Assembly (NCBI RefSeq): GCF_016802725.1
Contig: NC_052666.1
Coordinates: 8,901,375-8,965,374, forward strand
DNA length: 64,000 bases
Reading direction: 5' to 3'
DNA from: Solenopsis invicta
Lineage: Eukaryota > Arthropoda > Insecta > Hymenoptera > Formicidae
In this document: positions 10,511 to 22,845 of the stretch, piece by piece
Layout of the letters: every line of letters starts with the position of its first letter
How positions within the stretch are numbered: the stretch's first letter is position 1
The notes under the pieces: generated by a model
Databases searched by the model: none
What the model saw: only the letters and a program-made list of their open reading frames with translations
What the model was told of the DNA's origin: nothing
Translations under genes and position numbers: made by a program

Positions 10511-12980
10511 TTATTGCTTACGCCAAGCAGCATTTCGTAGCCAATTCCTGATTGTAGTTAAAGTTTCTGATAAATCACTGTTCGGAAATTTTATTAGTAT
10601 TACTCCTAGAACAAAAATACAATGAAGAAAAATAAGTATTCTGTAAATCTCTGAATTATTTAATATCAAGGTTAGGTTGTTTGTGTGTGTGTGTGTGTGT
10701 TTACTCATATAAAAGAAAAAACAATATTTTGTAATTTTATATAAAATTAATTTATAAATAAAATATTAAATTTAGTTGATGATCCATATTGTAATTTTTT
10801 TATTTATAGTAATTTAATTTGTAAAAATTATAACATTCTTATATAATATAGATAATACTTCTCAAAAATAATTGTTAATTTAACTTAAGATAATTTAATT
10901 TTTTAACATAACATTAATTTAGTTTTTTGTTCATATAACTTTTAACGTAATTAAATTAATTTTATAAGTTATTAAGTTGAATTTATTTTAGAAAAATAAA
11001 TATTAAAATACTTTACGTTATCCAATACACAATAAATCGAAAACTTAAGAAATAAAATATTTGAATGAAGACAAATACCTTGAACTAATTCCCACATTTT
11101 CAGCTATTTAAATGATCTTTTCATTTTCAGAGTATTTTGAGGATTCTGACCATCAAAATTGAAATGTATGGCCAAAGAATTGGTCATCAATTTTGTCATA
11201 AGTTTTGATACAGCAGTTTTCTCTTCATTTTCCAAAACTAAAGCCTTTAAGTAATAGCACTGCAAGAAAGAAAAAAATCATCAGTATTTATATAATATAT
11301 ATTAAAAAATATATTTCATATAACTATAAGAATATATAAAAAATATAGCAAATAATGTTCTAAAAGAATCATAAAAATAAAAATGTATCAAGTTATATAA
11401 GCTCAATAAAATATTTACCGCTGCTGAAAGATTTACATCTTTAAATATAAATTTCTCAAACTCTTCAAATTTTTTAATGTTATTTGAAGGCAGAGGGGGT
11501 AGATTTGGAGGTCTATTGATGACAGCCTGTTCTGGAAGCAGACTTTTATTTAAGTTTGCTAGGTTCATCATAAGTACGTCAATTTTGCTGCTAATGTCAT
11601 ATAATATTTTTTCTACTATTTTTAAACATTTATCAGAAACTAAAAATATGAAAATATATAAATGACATAAATTATATTACAACTTGTGTGTGGGGGGGGG
11701 AGAGAAGGTGTGTAATTGTGTATGAGTCAAATAAAAAATTGTTTACAAAAAGAAGAAACGTCGTGTAATATGTTTAGGAATGATGTTTCAAGAACTAACA
11801 ATTATTCTGAATCGCTCTATGTGTATGCATGTTTAAGTGGAAAAAATATTAAACATACCTGATGCATTAAGATCCTTTGTTAAATTATGAACAGGTGGAT
11901 CTAACTTCTTTTTCCTAGAGGAAAGTGGACTGCTCTCTTCTTTTCTAAGTAATGAAGTATCTTTCATCGGTGAATGAAACGGAGGATTTATCTGATTGTA
12001 TTCTTCAAATTCTAAATCGTCAGATTTTCTTGAAATATCAGATATTTTCGAGAGACTCGCAATAGATATGTGTTTTTCAAAAGAAAGTGATGTTGACTGA
12101 TTTTATGAAGTACATGATGAAGTTTTTGAGGTTCCTGCAAAAGACATGGAACTTTCAGGTTTTTTTATTTTTTCTTTGGCTTTTGTCTTAGCATTATTAT
12201 ATAATTCTTGGAGCACATTCTTTTTTGGAAATTTTATATTTTCAGATGCACATAGATTATTCACATAATTGGATTTAAATTGCTCTGCGATGATGATTGT
12301 AGTTGTGAATGTACAGTGAGCATTTTTCTCTTTAGCCTTTTTCACAGCCTTCTTCCTTTCACTAATGAGTTTTTTAAGTAAATTTTCACAAGTATTTTCT
12401 AACGGTGTAAGTTCATCTTGATGTTTTGCAATTTTCAATTTTTTTATGCTTGAGGAATCTTGATTAACATTTCTTTTACACTTAAAATCAGAATTTTTAT
12501 TTATTGATTTAAAAACAGGAACATGGATTTTTCATAAATTGATTTTTTTGATCATTATCCGACTCATCTGAAGATTCAATTTGTTTCACTTTCTCCTTTC
12601 TTTTTCCTCTTCCCATTTCTTTACCAGTATCATAAGCTGAGACATATTCTATTATTCCTGTTAATCCTTTACGTGCTTGAAAATATGTATCTGTAAATAT
12701 GTATCAGCAAAACATTATTACTAAGATTTCAATAAAAGGAAATAAAAGATATGAACGGAAATTGCTTACCATAATATCTTTTAACTTGTACTGTATAAGT
12801 AGACCAATTTGATTGTTCATTCACTTGAGTTCAAACTAACGTTCCTGCTGCAGAACTATTTTCTGGCCAAAATAAGTTTCCAATCATGTTTTCATTTAAA
12901 TCTTTAAGCCATTTTGAGAGAGCTACCTCATAAATTTCATCTTCGTCATCATCAGTAGATAAAAACTTGACAAATATAAA
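10511..12980 (-). pseudogene. DUF4806-like module (exons 3-7 of the composite gene)
   Basis: Exon 3 (12980-12770) reads VALSKWLKDLNENM...LFWPE, like the short Trp/Pro domain at the start of many hymenopteran DUF4806 proteins. Exon 4 (12690-11859) is Lys/Ser-rich linker. Exon 5 (11639-11419) is PPLPSNNIKKFEEFEKFI. Exon 6 (11259-11079) gives LMTKLMTNSLAIHFNF and KRSFK, and exon 7 gives TTIRNWLRNAAWRKQ-stop: the pattern of a DUF4806 C-terminus (Phe-Asn-Trp-like core, Lys-Phe, then Trp-Leu-Arg-x-Ala). All introns keep GT-AG ends. One stop each in exons 3, 4 and 6 and one shift in exon 4 disable it. Function of the family is unknown. Confidence 0.6.
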
Positions 12981-13020
12981 CTGCAAAATAAAACAATGAA
13001 AATTAAAGTTTAATAACTAC

Positions 13021-14942
13021 GTTTTTTCATATCACAAATTGTTTTCACAAAAATGGCAATATTTTTAATTGTAAAATTTTTATATATTGTAAAATGAAAT
13101 GGCTTTGTCCCTGCTAATTGTTTTTCTGTATCTTCATGTCTATGAGAAAGATAAACAGTCTTTTCTTCACTTTTTAATTTAATTTCTACTGTTCTGGTTT
13201 GCTCCAAATCTCGTAGTGCAGCTTGTTACAGTGGTTTGTATCCAGATTTCAAACTATTTTTAATCGATTATAAGCGATTTTCAAATATAAAAAAGGTGAA
13301 GTTTTCTAAAGGACCATGTTCCGGATATTCTTGAGTAAAATGACACAGCGAATGAACGTTATACACTACAAAACGTTTCCCATATAAATCATTACAATGT
13401 TGAATAAAAGTTCTGAGTAATTCATTAGCAAAATCATTTAGTATATTGACATGCAAAGGACTACACAGAATATATAGAGCAGCTTGAAGTAAAAGATAAT
13501 TTTGTAAACATTTTCACGTAATTTATCTCGAAATACTAAAAGTCCGTCATAAAGACACAATCGTCTTTCTTCTGTTCTTTTGTACATCTTCCAGTCGTTA
13601 ATTGACCTTAGTGATCTATAAAAATTACTTGGACAAAAATCTCTTAAAAAATTTAAATTAGTAAAAATATTTTCTCTAGAAGATGTGCTAAGTTTCTATG
13701 GTCCATTCCATTGCATCCATGTCATCAATAATCGTCTGAAAACTCCATGTCAAACTAAATGAAATGAATCCAATCTAAATTGGGAAACCATTCCTGTACG
13801 TAGTCTCTCTAGAATAGAGCGGCCTTTATGGTGAAGTGGATTTTCCTGAGTGATGAATGAATAATCACTTCGCAATGGAGCATTCAACTTTGTGTAGACT
13901 ATACGACCAGCAATATATTCACCAATACATGTGCATTTCTCACAAGCTCCATAGCCTCTATGACTAACGCTGCATTTTACTAATGAGCGAGCTGGTGCAT
14001 CCAAAATATAATTTCTTATTATGAACGGATATGTGAAACCATCCCGAATGTATCCATTTTCCAATAAATCCTCCAATTCGTTTACAAATTCAAATAAATA
14101 AGAATGTTTGTCAACAAGGTCATGATCACCAAAGTATAAACAATTTATGAAAGGTTCATTCTCTATATTGATTAAATACCTAAGATAGGCAAAACTTTTA
14201 ATTTTGAACTTTTTGATAGTGGAAGTCCATCCATATTGACATCAATAACAATAGAATTGTGAATATTTAAATAGTCAGCAAGAAACATGTTATCAAGGTT
14301 TACTTTTACACCCTTATACCACAGTTGAGACCCATCAGGTAGTTGGTGAATATTTAAATTTTGGGGAGTTTCAAGTAAAGTTTTATAGCTTTTAGGTAAA
14401 ATAGAAAATACTACTCTCAATCTAAGAAATAAATTATCTAACTCTTTTAGGGACAAAATACCTCCTTCAAGGGCCAACTCTCTCAAAGTTTGTAAAACAT
14501 ATAAACTTTTCTGTTCATCATTTTCAAATTAAATTAAATCGTTATCTTCATGATCACTACATCCATTAATAGCTATATTATCCATTTCAACAATTCCATT
14601 ATCGCTGCTCTCATGTTCAAAATGTAATTCATTATCAATATCATTAAAACTATTATTATCATTTATATTGTTCTCATTTTCAAGGAGACAATAATTAGAT
14701 GTATCAGATCTTGTTGATAATATTATTGATAATTTAGAACTACTTGCTTCTAAAAGAATGCTTTCATTATTAATCTCTGGAATAAGCAGTACATTAATTT
14801 CTTCATTATTTTCTTCATCGAATGAAGATTCTGCCTTGTAAATTGCGGTTATTCGTTTTCTTAAATCGTTACGTTTTGATTGAATTCTATGTTGGCAAAC
14901 TAATTTCTTAATAACTTTATTCCTTGCATTTCTACAATACTT
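13021..14942 (-). pseudogene. Tnp2/DUF4218-like (CACTA, CMC superfamily) transposase exon
   Basis: Successive segments carry features of animal EnSpm/CACTA transposases: an acidic N-terminus (14900-14540), VIDVNMDGLPLSKSSKL, the zinc-ribbon-like region DAPARSLVKCSV...GYGACEKC, RLDSFHLV, and the DUF4218-type VYNVHSLCHFTQEYPEHGPL ending FENRL. These occur in the order expected for the family. At least four in-frame stops and two one-base shifts break it. The upstream ATG is supplied by a tiny exon at 16816. No CACTG-type terminus was located for this copy, so element borders are unknown. Confidence 0.7.
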
Positions 14943-15475
14943 CTATATGCACATGAAAAACAACATTGTAAATAAAAATAATAATATTAATACATGTTGT
15001 GCACGTTGCATTCACAATAATATATAAATCTTAATAGAATGAAAACTTTAAACAAATATAACGACAAAAGCAAAAAAACGTAATATTATAGCAGTGTAAT
15101 TATTAATAATTATAATGTCATTGTACAGGTACAGGTTAGATGTTATAAAATGGAACTGAAAGTACTACAGATTTAATTAAACAATAAAACTGGAAAAAGC
15201 TTAGAGTGATTTAATTTTGTAAGAATGATAGAAAGAATTGAATAACAAATTATGAGATTCAGCGTTTTTACATTTGAAGCTCAAGAGCGAGTTTAATCAT
15301 ACTCACAACGCATCATATAACCTATATTTCTAATAAAGATTTTCACAACGCTTATAAAAAAAAATTAAATAAATGTCATTGTTTAACTAAATATTTGAAA
15401 GAATAATTTTGGAACGTTTAGTAAAATAATAACATTTAACCTGTACAATGAGAGCATTATGAGAGCACATAAAGC

Positions 15476-16641
15476 TGTACCGACCGTACTTTGCGCACGG
15501 ACGGTTGGCGGTGCGGGAACGGGCGCGAAAGGTCGCCTGGAGGAACTAGACGTATTTTTAGATGGATATATACAAAGACGTTTATTTCACACTTTAAGAC
15601 GTGGTGATTTTTACATGAGTTCGGTACATTCACGGTTGGTAGCACGCAGTACTACTAGCGGTGAGACGAGCTGGAAATCCGGAGATGAGATCAGGCGGTG
15701 ATCGAAACGCGGATCTCAACTAGCCATAAAGACGCGCGGACGGACGTGACACAGAAACTCGGAAATCTATGTACATGCTCGAACGCGATACGGAAAGCTA
15801 TTTACAAGGTTTCGTCGAGCGCACCTGTCGCGCGAGACTCGGTTCGCGGAATTGTGTCGAGTGTTTTTCTTGAAATCGCGGCGGCCTTGTTGTTGTGGCC
15901 GTGACACTCGTGTGAGACGCGGTGTGCAGTGCGGTAAGCGGAGCGCGGCGCGTACACAGATCCGTGCGTTGACGTTGGTTCGCCGCGCGGCCCGTCGCAA
16001 GGCGGTTAATACCGCTTGTGTTCGCCGGAGGGCACCCCCTCACGCCAAGTGCGCTTGGTGGAGGCACGGAGCACCGTACCCCCGTACGTGAGGTGGCGTC
16101 GGACTCGGGAGGCTGGCAGAATGGAAGTCGCCTTGTTGTCAAGTGCCTTGACAGGGTTCAAGTTCTTCTTGAGCCCAGGTCGGCGAGTCTGGAAACGGAG
16201 CTAGGATCGTAGGCGGAAGCAGTTGCGAGCTAAGCGGCTTAGCAGAGACCAAGGCGCTCGATTTCAGTGGCATCCTAGGACTTCTAGTCGGCGGACCGGC
16301 CAGAAGCGGATAAGGTCTCTGCCTCCGGCGAACATCGCCTTATATACCCGAGAATCGAGGCGAGGGGATGTGCGGCGTGTTACGGCGGAGCGGTCCGGCG
16401 GCAGCATCCCCGCCACTCGATCTCGGGTCTCTCGCTTCGGACCACGCGCGCAGAGCATGGCTACGGACGGCGCGGCAACGAGAGCGCGTACGCGCAAAGA
16501 CGAGAGCGCGGGAGCGTTCGCTCCGATATTGTAAAATTTATTAGGCGCTATGCGCCACTAATTGTCGTCCGGCGGATGTTCGGCCGGACGGTTCGGACGG
16601 TTAAGCGGTCCGGGGGGGGGATCGGAAGGCGGTTCGTTACA
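15476..16641. mobile_element. Solo LTR A (1,166 bp), TSD AAGC
   Basis: Begins TGTACCGACCGTACTT and ends GGTTCGTTACA, flanked by an exact 4-bp repeat AAGC (15472-15475 and 16642-16645). It is homologous along its length to 20026-21180 and more distantly to 24264-25417. No internal retroelement sequence adjoins it, so it is a solo LTR. It lies in the first intron of the composite gene. Small frames inside it are chance frames in GC-rich DNA. It carries three short hairpins at 16043-16060, 16137-16153 and 16154-16176. Confidence 0.9.
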
Positions 16642-17168
16642 AAGCATACACTTTTAATTAAACAATCATTTAGTAACACATTATAAATAAAAATTATAGT
16701 TCATAATCAACTTATTTATAAAGTAGACTTCTCAAGAACACAGAAATAGCAAGCAAGATAAATAAAAGAAAAATTACATTCTGGGAATACTTACCGGTGG
16801 ACTTCCACTCATTTTTGATGATTAATTATTTTATCTTTTATTGAAGCACGACTCAATATGACTCAGCAGTTATTACAGTAATACACAATGACAGATAATG
16901 ATCGTAAAAAGGAATAGAAAGCAATTTGATACACTACACGTGGTCAGGACGTTGCAAACAGTTGCAAGAGTCACACTGTAGTACAGAGGATACGCATGTA
17001 ACGAATGATCATAATGGATGTATCCTTAGCGCCGCTTAAGATTTATAAAAGATTAATTGACTATGATTAGCCAATTTTTTATGGTAACGACTATTATAAA
17101 CCAACTTTCAATAACAGATCGCGGATTTAGGTGCAAATTAAAATCATTGTAAACAAGCGTATCTTCTG

Positions 17169-17403
<235 letters not shown>

Positions 17404-17885
17404 CCTTATTTAAAAAAGACCTTAAAAATCCTAAGGTGCATAACTAAAATAAACGTTTCGGTGTTATTGTAATTTATCAATTCAACGTGAATTAATTATT
17501 CATTTTCTTATAATTATAATAAATGTTTGAAGTGTGCTCCTCTTACTTCGATACACGTTCTTGCTTTTTTCTGTACATTTTGCGTAGCTCTTCCTACTTA
17601 AACATTATTAATTCCGCCCTCAATAGTGCGGAATACTAATTCCGTCAACTCGTCAGCTGTCTCGATGTTGGTGTGTATAAATATATTTTTTTTTATTGCT
17701 CCCTAAAGAAAAAATTTAGACGGATTTTAATCCGGAGATCGAGCAGGCCACGGAGTTATCGAGTTATTTATTATAATTATAAGGAAATAAATAATTAATT
17801 CACGTTGAATTGATAAATTACAATAACACCGAAACGTTTATTTTAGTTGTGCACCTTAGGATCTTTAAAATTTTTTTTAAACAAG
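17404..17885. mobile_element. Inverted-repeat element enclosing a mariner relic
   Basis: Arms of about 120 bp (17404-17525 and 17762-17885) are near-perfect reverse complements around 'acgtttcggtgttattgtaa'. The interior, read on the minus strand at about 17760-17690, gives PWPARSPD and NPSKFFL, the end of a mariner catalytic domain (third Asp region) with a stop in it. It is therefore a decayed mariner with long inverted ends. Flanking CT and GA repeats extend the symmetry further. Confidence 0.65.
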
Positions 17886-17930
17886 GTAAAGAGAGGGAGA
17901 AGGAGAGAGAGAGAGAGAGAGAGAGAGAGT

Positions 17931-17971
<41 letters not shown>

Positions 17972-18209
17972 ATTACAGCCGTTTCGCTGCTCATCGTTGT
18001 TCTCCCGCCGCGTAGTTTGTCAGCTCCTCTCCGGCCGTCTATTGTCCGTCACTGCTTTCTTTCTATAGATGGGCGCTCATTCGCTAACTTTAACATAATA
18101 TAGCATGGAACAGAAGGCTCAAATAAAAAAATGACTCAGGACTTTTCGACTTGGATTCGTGTCCTCTAACTCGTGGTATACTCCAGGTCTCTTTGTTTTG
18201 TTACACCCA

Positions 18210-18210
18210 G

Positions 18211-18243
<33 letters not shown>

Positions 18244-18268
18244 TATTATATACCCTGTATATATTTTA

Positions 18269-18306
<38 letters not shown>
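18210..18306. repeat. Two (TA)n microsatellites
   Basis: TA arrays at 18210-18240 and 18274-18306 separated by 'ttagatattatataccctg', just 5' of the decayed Gypsy element. Confidence 0.9.
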
Positions 18307-18308
<2 letters not shown>

Positions 18309-18576
18309 TTATGCCCCCTTTTCGGCTGAGCTTGAGAGGCTGGCCGAAAAAAAATTGATCGATTTGATGAAAGAAGTGCGGCCGGCTTTTGTTCTGTTTC
18401 AGGACGCAAAGCTGTCACAAGATATTCTGATAATTCCGCTACAGTTTTATTGTACAAAGTTATTAGATTAAAGTCAGTGTTCTTTTTTATAAAAGAGTGT
18501 CTAATCATTTCGTGTCATGCGTTTATTCTTCATTTCGTGAGTGTTTTGTGTGCTCGTTTCGTCGAATACAACATTT

Positions 18577-18592
18577 TGGGGGCTTGTCCGGT
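18577..18592 (+). promoter_or_regulatory. Putative primer binding site (tRNA-Pro type)
   Basis: TGGGGGCTTGTCCGG starts three bases after an LTR-like CAACA end and 34 bases before the gag ATG. One mismatch to the TGGGGGCTCGTCCGG site used by tRNA-Pro-primed retroelements. Confidence 0.6.
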
Positions 18593-19133
18593 TTCGGACC
18601 GCAAAAGACCATGGATATCTCAGAAGATTTAACGGCAACGACCTCTGCAAGAGCGCAGGGACGTCCTCTTCGAAAGAGAATGCGTGTTCGGTCACCTGCT
18701 AAACCTCGACTCTCCAACAAAACAAATTTTTTTTGGACGGTCGCCGTGGAATTGTGTCAGCTTCGTGCTGAGAGACAGAAGCAACAGCAACGGCATGAGG
18801 AAATGCAGGCATTGTTTCAAGAGCGTGACGAGAGACTATAGCGTATAGAGTTGCAACTACAACATTTTTCAGACCAGTCGTTACCTTTATCTTTTTGTCC
18901 TTCTATCGCGGAGATTCCGGAAACGTAAGCGTCAATTTGAAATTTAAACCAGATATTTTCGATGGGAGTGTTCCTCTGCGCAAATATTTTACGCAATTCG
19001 AATTAATCGCGCGGGCGAATAATAGAAAAGATTCTAAGAAGGCAGTCGCGTTAGCTTCGAATTTAAGGGGAAAAGCGCGTTCAATTCTAGACAAAATAAC
19101 TTAATTAGATGATTTAAGTTTTGAAGAAATTAA

Positions 19134-19488
19134 AACTAAAACATTACTTTTTTGATACTATTAAATTTTTGTCATTAAAATTAATATTTTTATCTGAAAG
19201 TACGGGAAAAGTCCTAGAATAATCATTTATCTAAAAATTTTTTAATTTTAGCTACAAATGTTAAAAAAAAAGTTTCTTTTTAATTTAAATGTGTCTTCAA
19301 TATCTTTGATGAAAGGCATATAATGCTTACTTTTTTTTATCATTAACCTTATACAATATGTCCACTAACATGTTTTTATTATTATTTAAAATATTGATTG
19401 TAATCAAAGTTATAGCTTCTCAAAGTTGAAAAAGTCTCTCAGAACCAAAAATGTGTTTTTGTCTTTTACAGGATCGGTGTGTTTACGG
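19134..19488. mobile_element. 355-bp TTAA-flanked insertion in the decayed gag
   Basis: Flanked by TTAA at 19130-19133 and 19489-19492. Joining the flanks at one TTAA restores a continuous gag frame (FEEIK then SKLELLLG), so the boundaries are exact. Its right 100 bp is the reverse complement of the left end of the TTAA element at 37942 ('gatcggtgtgttta', 'ctctcagaaccaaaaatgtg'). Its left end has lost similarity to that family. Piggybac-like MITE is the likely class. Confidence 0.75.
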
Positions 19489-20025
19489 TTAAATCAAAGC
19501 TCGAATTACTTTTGGGATAAGTTCATTTGTCTCAAACATTTTACGAGCAATTTACGAATTGTAAGCAAAAATTTGGAGAAGATTTAACTTCGTTGAAAGC
19601 GATTTAGAACGACTTTCACGTTTAGCTTATCCAAAATGTTTTCGGGAATTGCGCGACAAGATTGCTTGTGCTCAATTTATTATTACAGTCTTTGACGGAT
19701 TTTTGAGACGCACTTTCTAACTAGAGGGAATTTCTTCCTTGCATTCTGCAATTGAAAGAGCATAAATGATTAAAGCTATTCAGGAGAGTAATGTTTCTCG
19801 CGTTTCTTTAAATAAAGATGGCGGAAAGAGAAAATTTTATCTTAGAAAGAAGGAATTTCTTCAAAGGATTCTGAAAAGAAAAATTTTAATAAGTGGAGGG
19901 CTTACAAAGAATGTTGGCAGTGTGGTGCAAAGGGACACTACAGATCGGAATGTTTTACGGTTTCTTCTTTTAATTAAATTAAAAGCTTATTTTTGTTATC
20001 CTGGTCTTATTGATGGACAGGATTG

Positions 20026-21180
20026 TGTAACGACCGTACTTCGCGCACGGGCGGTTGGCGGTGCGGGAACGGGCGCAAAGGGTAGCCTGAGGAAATTAGA
20101 TGTCGTTTTGGTTGGTGTAAAATAACAAGCGTTTAATAAGAATAGAAAGGACGCAGCAAGACTAACATACGTCTCGTGCACATACAATCGGTGGTACGCA
20201 ATAATATCAGCGGTGTGGTCATGGAAAATACAGAGACGCGGTCGAGCGGAAGCCGATCGCGGAACTTAAACTAATAACTAGAACGCGCAGACGGACGTGA
20301 CAATGAACTTCGCGAACGAGAATACGGAAAGCTATTTACAAGATTATATACACAAGCATCTGCTACGCGAGACAGGGTTCGCGAAACGTCGTCGCTTTAT
20401 TTTCCAGAAACCAGGCGGCCTTGTTATTGTAGCCGTGAAACTGTCGCGAGACGCGGCGCGTGGTGTGGTAAGGTGGGGCGCGTACACGTACACGGATCCG
20501 TGTTGCCGGTGTTGGTTTTTGCGCGGCCCGTCGCGAGGCAGTTAAGACCGCTACAGCGATCGCCGAAAGACACTACCCCACGCCAAGTGCGCTTGGTGGA
20601 GGCACAAAGCACCGTACCCCCTTACGCGAGGTAGCGTCGGTCTCAGGAGACGAAAAAGATCGCCCTTTGTCAAGTGGCTTGACAGGACCCAAGTTTCACT
20701 TGAGTCCGTTGCGGGGAGTCGGGAAGCGAAATTGGAGTCGGAAGCGGAGTTGGTTGCGAGCCAAATCTTAGCAGAGACCGAGGCGCTCGATCTCGGTAGC
20801 AACCTGAGGGAGCATCTATTCGGCGGACCGGCCAGAAGCGGACAAGGTCCTCGCCTCCGGCGAACGTCGCCTTATGTACCCGAGAATCGAGGCGAGGAGA
20901 TGTGCGACGTGTTACGGCGGAGCGATCCGGCGGCAGCATCCCCGCCACTCGATCTCGGGTCTTTTGTTTCGGGCCACGCGCGTAGAGCGTGGCTGCGGAC
21001 GGTGCGGGAACAAGAGCGCGTGCGCGCGGAGATGCGAGCGCGGGAGCACTCGCCTGTTTGCTTCGTTGTCGGTTATTTTGTTAAGCGCTATGCACCGATA
21101 ATTGCCGTCCGGCGGATGTTGGCCGGACAGCTTGGACAGTTAGGCAGTTCGGGGGGGGGATCGAAAGACGGTTCGTTACA
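20026..21180. mobile_element. Solo LTR B (1,155 bp), TSD ATTG
   Basis: TGTAACGACCGTACTTCGC to GGTTCGTTACA, flanked by exact ATTG (20022-20025, 21181-21184). It interrupts the protease coding region of the decayed Gypsy element, which continues on the other side, so it is younger than that element. Hairpins at 20581-20598, 20668-20684 and 20685-20707 match those of LTR A with compensating base changes. Confidence 0.92.
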
Positions 21181-22551
21181 ATTGTATTTTTAAAATTGAT
21201 ACAGACTCAGACGTCTCTACCACTTGTTGAAGGTATTAGTGTGAATTCCTTTCAATTGAGATTCCCATTGGAAAGAAAATTCCTATAATTTCCAAAAAGC
21301 AAGTTAAGATTGTTTTAGGAGTTCATAGTTTAGAATTTCCGGTTTTTATTTCAGAAATTGTCAGAAAAGTCTGAAAGAAGTTATTGTGTAACTTAACGTA
21401 AATTATTGGCAATTATAGAGTCAATAAAATCTTTTTACTGCTATTTGTACGGACGAAATTTTCTTATAAGAATAAATCATGCTTTTTTAAGTTGGTTACC
21501 TTCTTTTAAGAACGTTGAGGGACAGTTGGCCCGTTAGTTAGAACGTCTTCAAAAATATAATTTTATAATAGAACATCGAAAAGGAAAATTACATGGGAAC
21601 ACTGATGTCTCGTCAAGGCGCCCTTGTACTGAAAAAGGCTGTAATTATTGTTCTAAAGTTAGAGTCCCTTAGGACTTGAGGAAGGGCCGCGTTGACTGAT
21701 CCAAGATGATAGACACTCTTCATTTCCCAACTTTAATATATCAAAACGTTCCGGGACGGCGGAACATCTAGAAAACTAAACATTTTAGGAAAAAGTATTT
21801 CAAATAAAAGTTGTAAGGTTTTAAAAGATTTATTTACTGCTCTTATCAGTTTAACTTTGGATAACATCGCCAAGATCGACGTCACATTAACTTTTTTAAA
21901 TGAAACACCCTATTTTTGATTCCAGACTCTAACAGCTGATGTTGTAACGGTGCGACTTTTCTCGCGGTCACGGATTAGCTCGCCGGTGCCAGGGTCGAGA
22001 AAAGAAGGAACTCCGATTTGAAAAGAAATTAACAAAATATTTATTTAAATCAATTTCTCCTCACACTCCGTGATACAAAAGAATAAAATAAAATTTATTA
22101 GGAAGAGAGGAAGTTAACACCTTCGGAACTCGTGTTCCCCGGAACGTTTGATCACACACGGAAAGAACCTAAAACTAATTGTAACGTACTCGCATAGAGA
22201 ACACATAGAAAACTTAAACTAACTTAAGCGCTCGCGGCGTAGATTGAGACGCGGATCTTACAAACTAACGCTCGGAAAATATTACAAGTAACGCGACTTA
22301 ATGCTAACGCAACTTAATAGCTATCGCTCGCCTGAGGAAGGGGTCACGATACGCTCGCTTTGTTAGGAGGGCGCTTATTCGGACGGAACGCTCGGGACGG
22401 AGGATATCCAAGGAAAAATCCGGCGAGGAAGTTGTAACTCCGGGTAATCGCGTCGTCGCCGACCGAGTGAAAATATTCTAAATCTGCTCTGAAAATAAAA
22501 CAAAATTAAGAATCGAAATTAAAGGACAGGTAACAGGCAAAGAAACGGGTA

Positions 22552-22845
22552 ACCGAGTACGCCCGGTATCAGGAAGCCGAGAGCACCCGGCGTAGAAGTG
22601 CGGTACGGAATAACCGAGTACGCTCGGTATCAGGAGACCGTAAACGGCCTGTGTCAGGAAGCCGAGAACGCCCGGCACAGGAGTGCGGGTAACCGAGAAC
22701 GCCCGGTGTCAGGAAGGCCGTAGCCGGCCTATGTCAGGAAGCCGAGAACGCCCGGTGTCAGGGGTTTTCAGGAAACCGAGTACACCCGGTATAAGGAAGC
22801 CGAGAACACCCAGCCAAGGAGCTCCGAGTACTCCCGGAGTGTCGG
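22552..22845. repeat. Hairpin minisatellite in solo LTR D
   Basis: About eleven units of 22-30 bp share the core CCGAG-N-AC-N-CCCGG joined by 'tcaggaag' spacers. Bases outside the core pair differently from unit to unit: A:T in ACCG/CGGT, G:C in GCCG/CGGC, T:A in CTCCG/CGGAG. Best stems: 22613-22628 (6 bp), 22715-22730 (6 bp), 22822-22839 (5 bp). Confidence 0.8.

Larger units (their letters stand above)
10511..16816 (-). pseudogene. Spliced Tnp2-like transposase / DUF4806-type composite gene, broken
   Basis: A minus-strand gene can be followed through seven exons joined by GT-AG introns: 16816-16799 (ATG, MSGSPP), 14942-13021, 12980-12770, 12690-11859, 11639-11419, 11259-11079 and 10605-10511. 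Exons 1 and 2 join in frame. Exon 2 is a CACTA/EnSpm transposase body; exons 3-7 encode a different module ending in a DUF4806-like domain. The first intron holds a solo LTR (15476-16641). Lesions: stop near 14533, shift near 14175, stops at about 13766, 13697, 13268 and 13223, shift near 13490, stop in exon 3, shift and stop (12103) in exon 4, stop in exon 6. Exon ends were chosen by eye. Confidence 0.65.
18574..21665 (+). pseudogene. Decayed Gypsy element: gag, protease and RNase H remnants
   Basis: A primer-binding-site-like TGGGGGCTTGTCCGG at 18577-18591 (compare tRNA-Pro-type sites) follows a CAACA end at 18573. A gag frame starts at 18611 (MDISEDL) with a coiled region rich in Gln/Arg and a capsid-like KAVALASNLRGKARSIL near 19050. 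A CCHC knuckle CWQCGAKGHYRSEC lies at about 19907-19948. Protease remains as FKIDTDSDVS across the solo LTR at 20026-21180 (the usual DTG Gly is Asp). RNase H C-terminus appears near 21500-21660 (GQLAR, KYNFIIEHRKGKLHGNTD). RT is missing, so the element is internally deleted, with many stops and shifts. Confidence 0.7.

Noticed and set aside
15767..16534. Several overlapping GC-rich frames
   Set aside because: They lie inside solo LTR A; the homologous stretch of LTR B does not keep them open.
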